Shown here: in pieces, positions 23,152-33,824 of the stretch
Numbering within the stretch: position 1 is the stretch's first letter
Layout of the letters: each line of letters starts with the position of its first letter
DNA from: Antiaris toxicaria
Lineage: Eukaryota; Streptophyta; Magnoliopsida; Rosales; Moraceae
Reading direction: 5' to 3'
DNA: 64,000 bases
NCBI GenBank assembly: GCA_035233585.1
Contig: CP141154.1
Coordinates: 32,200,001 to 32,264,000, forward strand
Made by a program: the position numbers and the translations under genes
Notes under the pieces: model-generated
Seen by the model: only the letters and a program-made list of their open reading frames with translations
Database searches by the model: none
Told to the model about the DNA's origin: nothing

Positions 23152-24570
23152 TTAGGGAAGTCGTACCTCCTCCAGAGATTCCAGAGGACCGTCTTTCACC
23201 AATCTTTGAATCCTATCCTGATAAATATGACCAAGTCTTAAATGCCAAAGATACGCCTTGTTAGAGTGAGAAACTTTCAACCTTTTAGAGTTATCAATTA
23301 ATTTAGTGTCAAGCAGTGAGTACATCTTTGGTTTGATCAAATATAGGTTTCCATCCATCCATCCAGAACAGATAAAAGACTTATTTCTACGAATATCAAC
23401 TCTTTTACTAAAAGAAACTGAATAAGAATCCTTTATTAAACAAGCTACCGATATAAGGTTCCTCCTAAAATTAGGAACATAAAAACAGTCTTTCAATAAA
23501 ATAAACCTAAATTGATCAAAATAAAGATAAACATCTCCCACTGCTTCAGCCACCACAAAGCTACCATCTCCAGTCCGCAACGAGAGGCTCCTATCATGTA
23601 GACTTCTCGTTTCCACGAACCCCTGCATAGAAACACAAACATGATTAGTGGCGCCTGAATCAATGACCCAAGTGTCTTTCGATTCTTCCACCAAACACGC
23701 TTCCAAGTAATGAAGTTCCTTACCTTCCTTGCCCTTGGTGGCTAGGAATTCCCGGCAAGCCTTCTTGAAGTGACCTACCTTCCCACAATGGAAGCATTTG
23801 GACTTTTTAGGGTCCTTCGGCTTCTTGTTCTTCTTCTTCTTCTTCCCGTCCGAGACAGGAGGATTAGAAGAACTAGAAGCCACTTGCTTTTTATTTGGCC
23901 TCTTCCTCTTCCGTGAGGGATTGGAAGATTCCGCCAAATTGGCCTCTCCTTTACGTCGGACCACATCCTCATCCCTGATCATCCGCTCATAAGCCTGTAG
24001 TTGCTTCATGAGCTCGGTTAGTCCCAACTCCTTTGTCGCCAGATTGTATGCGGCCTTAAACCCCACAAAATCTTTAGACAGAGTCTTGAACACCATCTCG
24101 ATTTGGGTGTTGTAGTCCAACTCAGCACCATTCTCAGCAGCCTCAGTGAAGAATCTCATTAGAGTGATCATATGGTCCTTCACCGGAGTACCCGCCTTTT
24201 GCTTGGAGTTCATAATGCTGGTGATAACGGACTGTCGAGCCAATTTTTCTTGGCCTCCGAACATGTCCTCCAGATTTTCCATGATCTCCCCAACAACTTG
24301 ATTAGTCTCATGCTGCTTTTGTAAAGCACTCGTCATGCTAGCAAGGATGTAGCATCGAGCTATCTCATTGGATTCTCTCCAACGATTATAGGCAACCGGG
24401 ACCTCCTCAAGTGGTGTGTCAGGTTTGGGCCGAGGTGGGCATGGTTCGTCCAGTACGAACTTGTGTCTCTCGCAGTTGAGAACTATTAATAGATTTCTTT
24501 TCCAGTCTTTATAATTATCGCCATTCAACTTATTTTCAGTAAGTATCGAAATGAGGGGTGTCGGTGACAT
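23152..24570 (-). pseudogene. gag: copia B gag, protease and start of integrase
   Basis: The start is at 24570 (MSPTPLISIL). Capsid region, basic stretch, CFHCGKVGHFKKAC zinc knuckle, protease WVIDSGATNH, then GAG-pre-integrase with LWHLRLGH. It stops at a TAA near 23149-23151, replacing the Gln before the CESC cysteines. It keeps the nine codons (LMKQLQAYE region) missing from copia A and so shows the family's fuller gag. Confidence 0.92.
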
Positions 24571-26531
24571 TTTGAACTGAAATAAAATTATACTAGACAT
24601 CATTACAAAGCCCAAGCAAATATACAGATAATTTAGCAAATAAAACATACAAGTATGTTCCTACATGAAACTTGAAAAACATGTAGCATTGCAACGGTAA
24701 TTCTCAACACCTATTGCCCCAAGCCACCGAGGGGTGGTCATGAGAACAAATAGCCGGAACATGGACCCCGTCCAATTAATATATGTTGCCTTAATTCCTC
24801 CAAGGTTAAGACATATATTAATAACCGCTTATTTGGCCACCAGTTTAGTTAACAGAGCTTCTAGGGAAGGTTAATAACTAAACGAGTCTTGAGTATATAA
24901 CCATTGTTTACGTAGCCCGATCCACGTCCTACCAAGCCACCGAGGGGTGGTCATGAATAGGATCGTACCCGAACACGTTTTCCACATAGAAGATCCAATC
25001 TAGTATACCGGCGGCGGTAAACACCTACCGAGGGGTGTGGTCAGGGCAGAACTGACGCGAGGCGTTACCATGCTTTCACATATGGATCAACAATGGAGGC
25101 CGTGGGTTTTGTTTGAAACCCTCTCCCACTCAATATTTTGAAAAACATGCAAGTTTTGACAAATTATGTATGATCAATATAGTATGAGCGGCACTCACCT
25201 ATCCTAAATAACATGTTATCAAATATGCATACAAAACATCCATCAATACATATTTATACATCCATGACATATCACAGAAAAAATAATTGACAGAATAACC
25301 AAGCTATGGTTCCATCCTAGAACAAAGAAAATAAAGATTACAAAATTCCATCCAAAGCATTCTTTGGGTCTTGAATTCTATTCCATCTCCTTGTATCCAT
25401 CTTTATGTAGCCTCTCCATTTATTTCTCATCCCAAGAATTATTTAAAATTTAAATATCCAAAAATTTAAATTTCAAATTCAAATTCTAAATTCAAATTTC
25501 AAATTTAAATTTCAAATTTAAATCTTAAACAATTTTAAACATCATGTGTAATAATATGTAATTTAAAAAATTTGAAATTTTTAATTACATATTTTTAAAC
25601 ATGATTTAAAATTAAATCTCAAATTTAAAAATCAAAATTTTCTAATTTTTGGACCGTCGGACCGCCGCCCCCTAGGCGGCAGCCGTCGTGGGCAGCCACC
25701 AACCCCGGAGGGGCTGGCAGCCCACGGCCGCCCCCATGTGCAACCCTGCCGGGCTGCAGGCCAAGCCTGTAGCGCCGGGCTGCACACCCAGGCTGGGCGC
25801 AGCAGCCGGCAGGCTGCCGGCACCTACAGCTAGAGGCTGCACGCCCAGGCTGTGGCCAGCCTTGGGCAGGCCACGGCCACCCCTGGCTGCAGGCCAAGCC
25901 TGCGGCCGTGGGTGGTATGGGCCTGCACAGGGGCTGCCACAGCCCCATCCTGCCCGAGGGCAGGGGCTGCAGCCCCACCAAGGCCCGTCGGCCTATCCCG
26001 AGGGGTCGTGTCTTGATTTTCGTGCCATATTCCAATTTATCTATTAGGATCTCCAAAAATTAATTTGAATCCCAATTAAATTGAAATTTTCCACACAATC
26101 AAAATTTCAATCTTTAAATCAAATTTAACTTTTGGGAAAAAATAAATTACGGTCTTCAATCTTCAATCTCCTCCAAGAATAATTACATAAAAATTCCTAA
26201 ACCGTTTCCGGTGTACAAAAAATTCTAACCATAAAAATTCTAAGAGACAGAAATTAAAATCCATGGGAAAATTACAGTGTTAATAAACTGCTCCCATGGT
26301 TACATAAAAATTCCTAGATACAATTTTTCTAAATTCTAAGGAACCATAACCGGTATAAACAAGCATGCTTATAATAATTCAGAAAATTAAAATAACCACA
26401 TACTTTATACATAATCCATGATAACAACATAAAGGAACCCTAGAATGCCACTCTCTAAATATCAAATCCATACATAAATAAAAAGACTAAGTAATTGTCT
26501 AATTTATGTATATGGCATAGTCATGAGATGG
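24571..26531 (-). other. copia B long 5' leader with hairpins and GC-rich island
   Basis: Collinear with the copia A leader. Hairpin motifs lie at 24721-24742, 24934-24955 and about 25023-25043. The GC-rich island is at about 25650-26010. A minus-strand ORF at 25625-26056 shares its first residues (MEILI, KLEYGTKI) with the copia A ORF, then diverges. No gene can be supported. Confidence 0.75.
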
Positions 26532-26543
26532 CTCTGATACCAA
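26532..26543 (-). other. copia B primer-binding site
   Basis: Minus-strand TTGGTATCAGAG just inside the 5' LTR. Confidence 0.93.
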
Positions 26544-26544
26544 T

Positions 26545-27542
26545 TGTAGGAAAATAAATCGGCAAAAATATATCAGAGTGGCGTAGCGGAACAATAAAAA
26601 TTTTTAGATCGTTAAATATCTCATGATGCCATATACAATAAATCAACAACAATTAAAACTCATACCTCAAGGACGCCAATCTGCAGGAGGAGAATGACCG
26701 GAGGCTTCAACCAACTAGTCTTCTCTACTATTCTCCAATTCCCGAATGGCTGAGTGTGTGGGCACTCTGAACCTCGATCGGTATGCTAGCACTGCTAGTC
26801 TTCTTCCGACCACCCAGATCTCTAAAGAACTTTATTGTCACGATGAGCTGTGCAACAATAAGCCTGCTCACCTGAGAATCTGTGGTCTGAGAGAACTGGA
26901 GTGGCAGGACCTCTATTTATAGACCTGCATGAGGTGATTCTCTGAATTCGAATTGGACTAGGAAAAGATTTTCTCCCTTATCCATAACCAAAAAATCTGA
27001 ATTTTCCAAGGGAGAATCTCCACAATTAAATTCGGTTTTCTTAGGATAAATCCAATCCAAATCTAAACAAGATTTTAACTAGAATTTTATCCCCCTTTTA
27101 CAACCAAAAAATCCGAAATTTCTAGGAGAAAATCTTCTCCAAATTTTCGGCCACTTTTAGGATAAGGAAGAATCAAAATTCCACTAGGATCTTCAAGCTT
27201 GAATCTTATCTCAACCTTATCCAAAAATAAACGAATTTCCTAGGAGAGATTATCCAAATTTTCAGCCACTTTTCAGGGAAGGAGAGAATCCAAATTCAAC
27301 TAGGATTGAAGCTTGAATTTTCCCTTGAATCTTATCCACAAAATCTGAATTTTTCATTGAGGATTATCCTCAAAATTTTTGTCCACTTTTGTTGGGATTT
27401 AGATTCAAAATTCAAGTAGGATTCTAACAAGATTATCATCTCCAAATCCAACTCAAATTCGAATTTCAAACCTTGTGGATTTTCCACAATAAATTCGAAT
27501 CCTACTTGGACTGTGATTAAAAATTTGAATTTCAAATTTCAA

Positions 27543-27578
<36 letters not shown>

Positions 27579-27607
27579 TCAAATTTCAAATTTCAAATTT
27601 CAAATTT

Positions 27608-27672
<65 letters not shown>

Positions 27673-29016
27673 AAAATTCAAATTTCAAATTTCAAATTTC
27701 AAAATTCAAATTTCAAATTCCACAAAATGGTTATGTTTCAAATTCTTGTTCTTATGGATAATTTTCTACAACTCCAATCCAATCTCAAATAAAATCATGG
27801 CAACTTTATTTGGAGTTCGAATAATTGTGTACTCTATTATCCAAAACAAAATCTGAATCCAACCGGAGAGAATCTTGTCTACCATCCTAATCCTGTGTCA
27901 TCACCATCCATGCATAATAAACTAGCCAATAGCACACACAAATCAATTTGCCAAACGTTAAGGAATTATGTGGAGCTAGTAGAGGGACTGATTGGACATA
28001 TATAATCGGGCTCCCGTGATTCCATATGATCATCATTCTTTACCGAACAACTCAATCATATGATCACTAGTTTCAGAGTCACACCACTATAAACCTGAAA
28101 CTGAACTCCCAATTATATACTGTATTACGTAAGCCTGTGATGAGCTACCATCCAATGACCTTGTCATATATGCAAAACCCTCATATGATATCCATGATCA
28201 GCCTTAGGTCAAAGTCCGTTTAATCCTACTGATCAGGCTATCTTAAAGTTCCATTATACTACCGAATCAAGAAAATGATTATTCACCATATGTGAATAAG
28301 AAGTCATCCGCCCAGCAGACGACCCAAGGCCTTGTCCATTTTCACATTCAGTATAATGCCTTTAAGAGGATACCTTTAACTCCTCAGAGCTATGATTCCG
28401 ATATCTGCAAACAAACCCTTCATCGTATACAAGTCATGCACCCAACGAACCGGTCTATAAGCTTACTACCTCTGAGATGCTTTAGCCATTGGAACATCAA
28501 AGTACACAAGTCATATACATGAAGAAGTTCATTTACTCAGGATTAGGGTTATTGCATAATGAACGTCAAAAGCAGATTGATCCACTCATAGCGGACTACG
28601 TAGATCAATGACGCTTTAGTCCCGGTCTAATATGTCACCACCGAGCAACATATCCATGTCTCTACTTGGGACTCCAGCTCCAGACAGTCAAGATAAACCG
28701 TCCCCTCTAAGGCTTTAGACAACATAATAGTCTTAACATGAGTTAGATGCTCGGTCTAACCCCATAGACTACAGACCATAGTTTAGACTGCTAACTTTAG
28801 AACATTGTCTTCTTGCATACAAAAGTCCATTGCATGCAACGTTCTAACAGTTTTAACACAAGCAGTCAGTGAGCCATATTTGCTTACATTTACTTTAACA
28901 TATAAATAGGACGAGGACAGATAGCAATGTAATGAATAACCTCTATATATAATTTTATTATCCAGTTCAAAATGAATACATCAAAATGTCTCTAATACTT
29001 AGGGCATTTCCTAACA
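26545..29016 (-). repeat. copia B 5' LTR (2472 bp)
   Basis: Plus-strand TGTAGG at 26545 to CCTAACA at 29016. TATA box at about 26911-26922 (minus). AAATTC array at 27521-27720. Confidence 0.93.
27521..27720 (-). repeat. AAATTTC/AAATTC array in copia B LTR
   Basis: Same array as in copia A, about 200 bp. Confidence 0.9.
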
Positions 29017-30296
29017 TGAAGAGCTCAAGAAACAAATCCTTTTGGAAGCTCATGAGGCATCATATTCTGTACCTCTGAGAGCAAATAAGATGTATAAGAA
29101 CTTGAAAGGAAGCTTTTGTGGCCTGGGATGAAGAATGACATCGCCGAGTTCGTCACCAGATACCTTACGTGCTAGAAGGTTAAGGAAGAACACCAGTGCC
29201 CAGCAGGAGAATCATAGAAAATTAAGCTACCTGAGTGGAAATGGGACCAGATCACGATGGACTTCGTGATCAAACTGCCAAGGACATCCAATGGCAACAA
29301 TGCAATCTGGGTGATCGTAGATAGATTGATGAAAATAAGCCAGATTTCTTACGATAAAAGTTAGCTACTTGGTGGAACGACTAGCAGAAATCTATGCGGC
29401 TCAGTTCATAAAACTGTACGGAGTGCCAGAGTCGATTGTCTCAGATCGTGATGGATGCTTTACCTCCAGATTTTGGCAAAGCGTTCAGGCTGCATTAGGG
29501 TCCAAGTTAGAGTTCAGCATAGCATCACATCCTCAGACCGACAGTCAATCTAAGAGGACCATACAGACATTAGAGGACATGTTGAGAGCCTACGTCCTAG
29601 ACTTCAAAGGAAACTGGGATTAGAAGCTACCCTTGAGTAAGTTCTCATACAACAACAGGTACCACTCCTCGCTAGGGATGGCACCATACAAGGCACTTTA
29701 CAGAAAGAAATGCAGATCTCCAGCTCATTAGTATGAGACCAGAGAGAAACGACTAGTTAGCTCAGACATCATCAAGAATACCATGACAGACGTGAAGCTA
29801 ATACAAGAAACGTTAGATACAGTGCATAGTCGACAGAAGAATTTTGATGATAAGCACCGTAGACACCTCGAGTTTTAAGTAGGAGACTCGGTCTTTTTCA
29901 AGGTGGCACCCATGAAATGGGTGATGCACTTTGAAAAGAAAGGAAAGCTCGGTCCTAAGTATATAGGACCCTTCGAGATAATAGAGAAAGTCGGGAAGGT
30001 GGCTTATAGACTAGCGCTTCCTCCCGAGTTAGCTCCAGTGCACAACGTCTTTCACGTCTCAATGCTGAAGAAGTACATGCCAGACAGCTCCCATGTTCTG
30101 AGTCAAGAACCTATTGTAGTACATGCTGATCCGACATACAAGGAGAAAACCATGTAGATCCTAATCAGAGAGGAGAAAGTAGTTAGGAATAAAGTATACC
30201 ACTAGCAAAAGTATTGTGGCAGAATCATAACATTGAGAAAGCCATATGGGAACAAGAAGAAAACTTGAGAAAAGACTTCCTAGAATTGTTCTAATT
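29017..30296 (+). pseudogene. pol: gypsy3 integrase and chromodomain remnant
   Basis: It starts in the HHCC region (KMYKNLKGSF), then the integrase core in pieces: MDFVIKLPR, SIVSDRDGCFTSRFWQSVQ (second catalytic D), and TIQTLEDMLRAY. The Glu of the usual QSER is changed (QSKR). It ends with the KLGPKYIGPFEI module, HVSMLKKYMP and a stop-ridden chromodomain tail. At least six in-frame stops and shifts are visible. Only 29369-29623 and 29903-30157 stay open. Inactive and clearly older than gypsy1. Confidence 0.9.
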
Positions 30297-30310
30297 TTTT
30301 AGGACAAAAA

Positions 30311-30329
30311 TTTTGTAAGTGGGGTAGGT
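30311..30329 (+). other. gypsy3 polypurine tract region
   Basis: GTAAGTGGGGTAGGT directly before the LTR start TGTAATGACC at 30330. It matches the mirror region of gypsy4 at 50211-50222. Confidence 0.75.
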
Positions 30330-31365
30330 TGTAATGACCCCCATGTTCACGGAACCTAATTACTACATAATAAGTAATTAAGTTAATGAATCCAGTATAA
30401 TTTTTCCAGTTGAATGAATTAAACGGGTACAGAAACATTTAATTTCTATTTATACAGTGAAAGGAGCAGTCGAGAGTAAGATCGGTTCACCTTAATACAT
30501 TTGAGTGTATGTGTGAGACACGCAATATCGAGAAATCGGTCCAGACGACCATTTCTTGACACAAAACTGATGCACTAGTCATTAGTACACTCAGACTAGT
30601 CATCTGTGCACAACAATGATAATTGCCTTGAGAGACATATAATATCAAGAAAAGTGGTCTAAATGACCTCTTCTCACTAAGAAACTGACAAGATCAGAGT
30701 CAAAATGCTCAAACTAGTCAGTTAAACAGAGAACTATGAATAGTGAATAGTAGATACTAGTGTCAGGTTAATGGTCAAGATGGCCCTAATTTGACATAAA
30801 ACTGATATAATTACAGTCAGCAGGCTCAATTTAGTCAATTGAGCACAAAACGTGAAATTTTGTTTGAGAGATACGTAGTATCCGGAAAGAGGTCAAGATG
30901 ACCTTTTCTCATCCCGAAACTGATTATTTAGACTCAGTACGCTCAAATTAGTCAATTAAGCGCAAAACACGTTTTTTGAGGTGGGATCACACAGATCCCA
31001 AAAACTAGTCCAGACGACCTCAGATGGACGTAAAACTGATAAATTTGAAATCAGCACGTCTAATTTAGTTAGGATACACTATGTTTGCAATTTCACACGA
31101 AATAGTCTCGTTATGCATGCGCAGTGTCAACATATCGTAGGCACAACCACAGTATCAAGAAATTGATCAAGATGACCTTTTCTTGAAATAAAACTGATAT
31201 ATTTGGAATCAGCATGCTTAAATTAGTCATTTGAGCACAAAACGTGATTTTTGACTGGGAAATCACAGTACTGAAAAACGAGTCGAGATGACCTCGAATG
31301 AAAGTAAAACTGATATATTTTTGGGTTCAGCAAGCCCAAATTAGTTAATATAGCCTATGTTAAAA
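30330..31365 (+). repeat. gypsy3 3' LTR, 5' portion with ~117-bp tandem repeats
   Basis: Starts TGTAATGACCCCCATG. From about 30480 it is built of diverged repeats of about 117 bp, each with an AAACTGATATATTT core and a GCTCAA...TTGAGC palindrome. It ends where orientation flips to the minus-strand LTR of gypsy4. Confidence 0.85.
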
Positions 31366-31934
31366 TTTCCACATTGTCTCCTAGGGCTGTGTTTGGAGGG
31401 GCAGAAATCATCTGCAAAAGCTTCCCTCGACAGTCTAATTTCCTCTAATGATGTTCGGTCCTTTATCAGTAGTGTTCTAGACCTTGACCGAATGTGGATT
31501 TTCTTGATCCGATTCTTGTACTGTTCATTCCTGGTTAGGTTGTAGTGCTTATGAGCCCATTCTGTGCCTATTTACTATTCATTTACGGTACTGTGGTTGT
31601 GTCTACACTGTGCTGACACTACGCACACATAATGTAACTTTTTCGTGTGAAATTTCAAACACAATCTATCCTGACTAATTTGGACGTGTTGATTTCAAAT
31701 TTATCAGTTTTATGTCCATCTGTGGTCATCTAGACTAGTTTTCTGTATCTGTGTGATTCCTACCCGAAAATCACCTTTTGCGCTCAACTAACTAGTTTGA
31801 GTGTTCTGAGTCTAAATATATCAGTTTTGGGCTGAGAAGAGGTCGTCTTGATACTTTCCCCGATACTGTGTATGCCTAAAACAAAATTTCACGTTCTGTG
31901 CTTAATTGACTAAATTAAGTATGCTGACTATAAA
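31366..31934 (-). repeat. gypsy4 3' LTR, fragment 1
   Basis: It matches 59139-59717 of the 5' LTR (TTGTCTCCTAGGGCTGTG and following U3 repeats) and ends with the target site ATAAA at 31930-31934. Confidence 0.87.
31930..31934. other. Target-site duplication (left), ATAAA, of gypsy6
   Basis: ATAAA immediately precedes TGTGACATCCC; the same five bases follow ...CCTTACA at 49844-49848. The host sequence GACTATAAA|TATATCAG is continuous in the uninterrupted LTR near 59717. Confidence 0.93.
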
Positions 31935-33577
31935 TGTGACATCCCGTGCCCTGAATGGCCCGACCGTCACTTAAAAACTACTACTTGAACTGATACTTAT
32001 ACTTTCTTGCAAACCATTGATACTTACTTAAAATCCATTTACTTAGATACCCTAATTTTAGGGATTTTTTTAAGGAGTACGTTTTGTGATGCCCCGTTCC
32101 CTTAGCAGTCTGGACTGTCACTTAAAATGGCTATTAAACTATATGATACTTATAGTGTCATATATGGTTATACTTATATGATACTTAAAATGGCTATATG
32201 ATACTATAAGATAAACATTATACTTTATCTTTAAACTAATACTTATACTTTCTTGTAAACCATTAATACTTACTTAATATGATACCATAAAATTTAGGGA
32301 TTTTTTTTAATACCTATATGTATTTACTATTCATATACGTATATTGTTATAGTGCAGAATCTTAAAACATAGGGATTTCAATTATACATACATGCTTGTA
32401 CTGATTGTTTAATTAAATACTATTTCAATTATACTGTTTAACTATTACTATTCAAAATATACTATTCATATATATAATGTTTACTGTTCCAGATTATACT
32501 GTTACTCAAAATACTATGTGGAAGAATACTCACGGTGTGTCCACAACCTCGCCTCACATCCGCCTCTACTGCCATCATCGCCCATTGATGCTTAAGCCAT
32601 AGGATGCTTACCTACAACATAAACACACTCTGTGAGCTTTGTGCCCAGTAAGTATAACATGTTAACCGCAAAACACATTTAAACATAGTACATATTTAAA
32701 ATCATATAAGTATGCAAGACATCAACAAATACCATACAGTATATCACGTACCATATCATCACTTATTATGTCATTGAATACAAAACATCATATATTTTAT
32801 GCATGACAGAGTATATCTTATACTGAATGCATCTTACAATAGCTAGAAGCATAGTGAACTAATGCATACGGTGATCAATGCATGATCCGGTTATGTTCAT
32901 TTATGCTTTGATATATTCTTTCTTTCTCTTGTCTACTTAGGGCCTGTGTGTCAGTACTGTGTGTGCGCAGACCATTCGGTAACACCCGTGGTCATAAAAA
33001 GCCGAAGAGCCATCAACGGATGCTCAATTTTATACTTTAACTTAAAAACCTCTTTAACTGAAAACGCCGGTACGACACGCCGATTAAATTCCATCTTGTT
33101 TATTTGTTCTAGCCATATGCTTCTCTAAGCTATCCCAAATCCTACGTGGTAGGGATGTATGGCATCTAACTTATTCTTTCATCAATCTACTTGATTGTGA
33201 AACTATATGCTCTTATGCTGAGCAACTACGTGTGCATGGCATACATACTTAACATACTGTAAAATAACATTTTAAAATCATTTCATTCATGCTATAGGTG
33301 GAGTTGTACTTACCTAAATTGCAAGCAAACATATTCTCTCGCCTCTGTCAATTTACAGGTTACTACCTGTCATCAATAATGTATTTTATCAGCACCTTCG
33401 CTGAGTCACTAATACTGTTAGTGACTATTATTTGTGTTTCTAGGTGGTATCGAGGTCCATCAGTACCTGATTGGCCTACCTTGGGGATTTGGCATCTAAC
33501 TTCTATTGTTGTTTGATTAATTGTCTTTTTGATAAATTAATCATCGTTCCTCACAGTGTCGTTCAGAACACGGTCCT

Positions 33578-33824
33578 TGACTGGTTACCGACCAGTCAAT
33601 TGATCGGTTACCTCGCGTGTTGGTAACTAGGTAGCCTACCGGGTTACTATGCGTAAAGTTGGTGTAGTAACCGGCTGGGTTACTTTGCCTGTTTAGGTGT
33701 GGAAACCTACAGGGATACTATGGCTTGGTTGGTGTAGTGGCCCACCGGGCCAATATGGCTTGGATGGTGTGGTGGCCTACCGGGCCACTATGGCTTATTT
33801 GGTGTGGTAGCCTAGTAGGCTACC
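33578..33824 (-). repeat. Hairpin array, 35-bp period, in gypsy7 LTR
   Basis: Six units start at 33631, 33667, 33702, 33737, 33772 and 33807. Each holds a 6-bp inverted repeat around a 5-nt loop (for example GTGGCC-TACCG-GGCCAC). Arms change together between units. An extra TGACTGGT-TACCG-ACCAGTCA hairpin precedes at 33578-33598. Confidence 0.88.

Larger units (their letters stand above)
20461..29016 (-). mobile_element. copia B: second copy of the copia A family
   Basis: It has the same order as copia A: 5' LTR (26545-29016), PBS, leader, gag-pol and only 99 bp of 3' LTR before gypsy2. Its internal region is highly similar to copia A. It is inserted into gypsy3 integrase DNA, whose sequence resumes at 29017. 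Confidence 0.93.
29017..31365 (+). mobile_element. gypsy3: 3' part of a decayed Tekay-like element
   Basis: It consists of an integrase-to-chromodomain remnant, a polypurine tract and the first kilobase of a 3' LTR. It is cut on the left by copia B, and its LTR stops at an inverted junction near 31365. Same family as gypsy4 on the minus strand. Confidence 0.88.
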
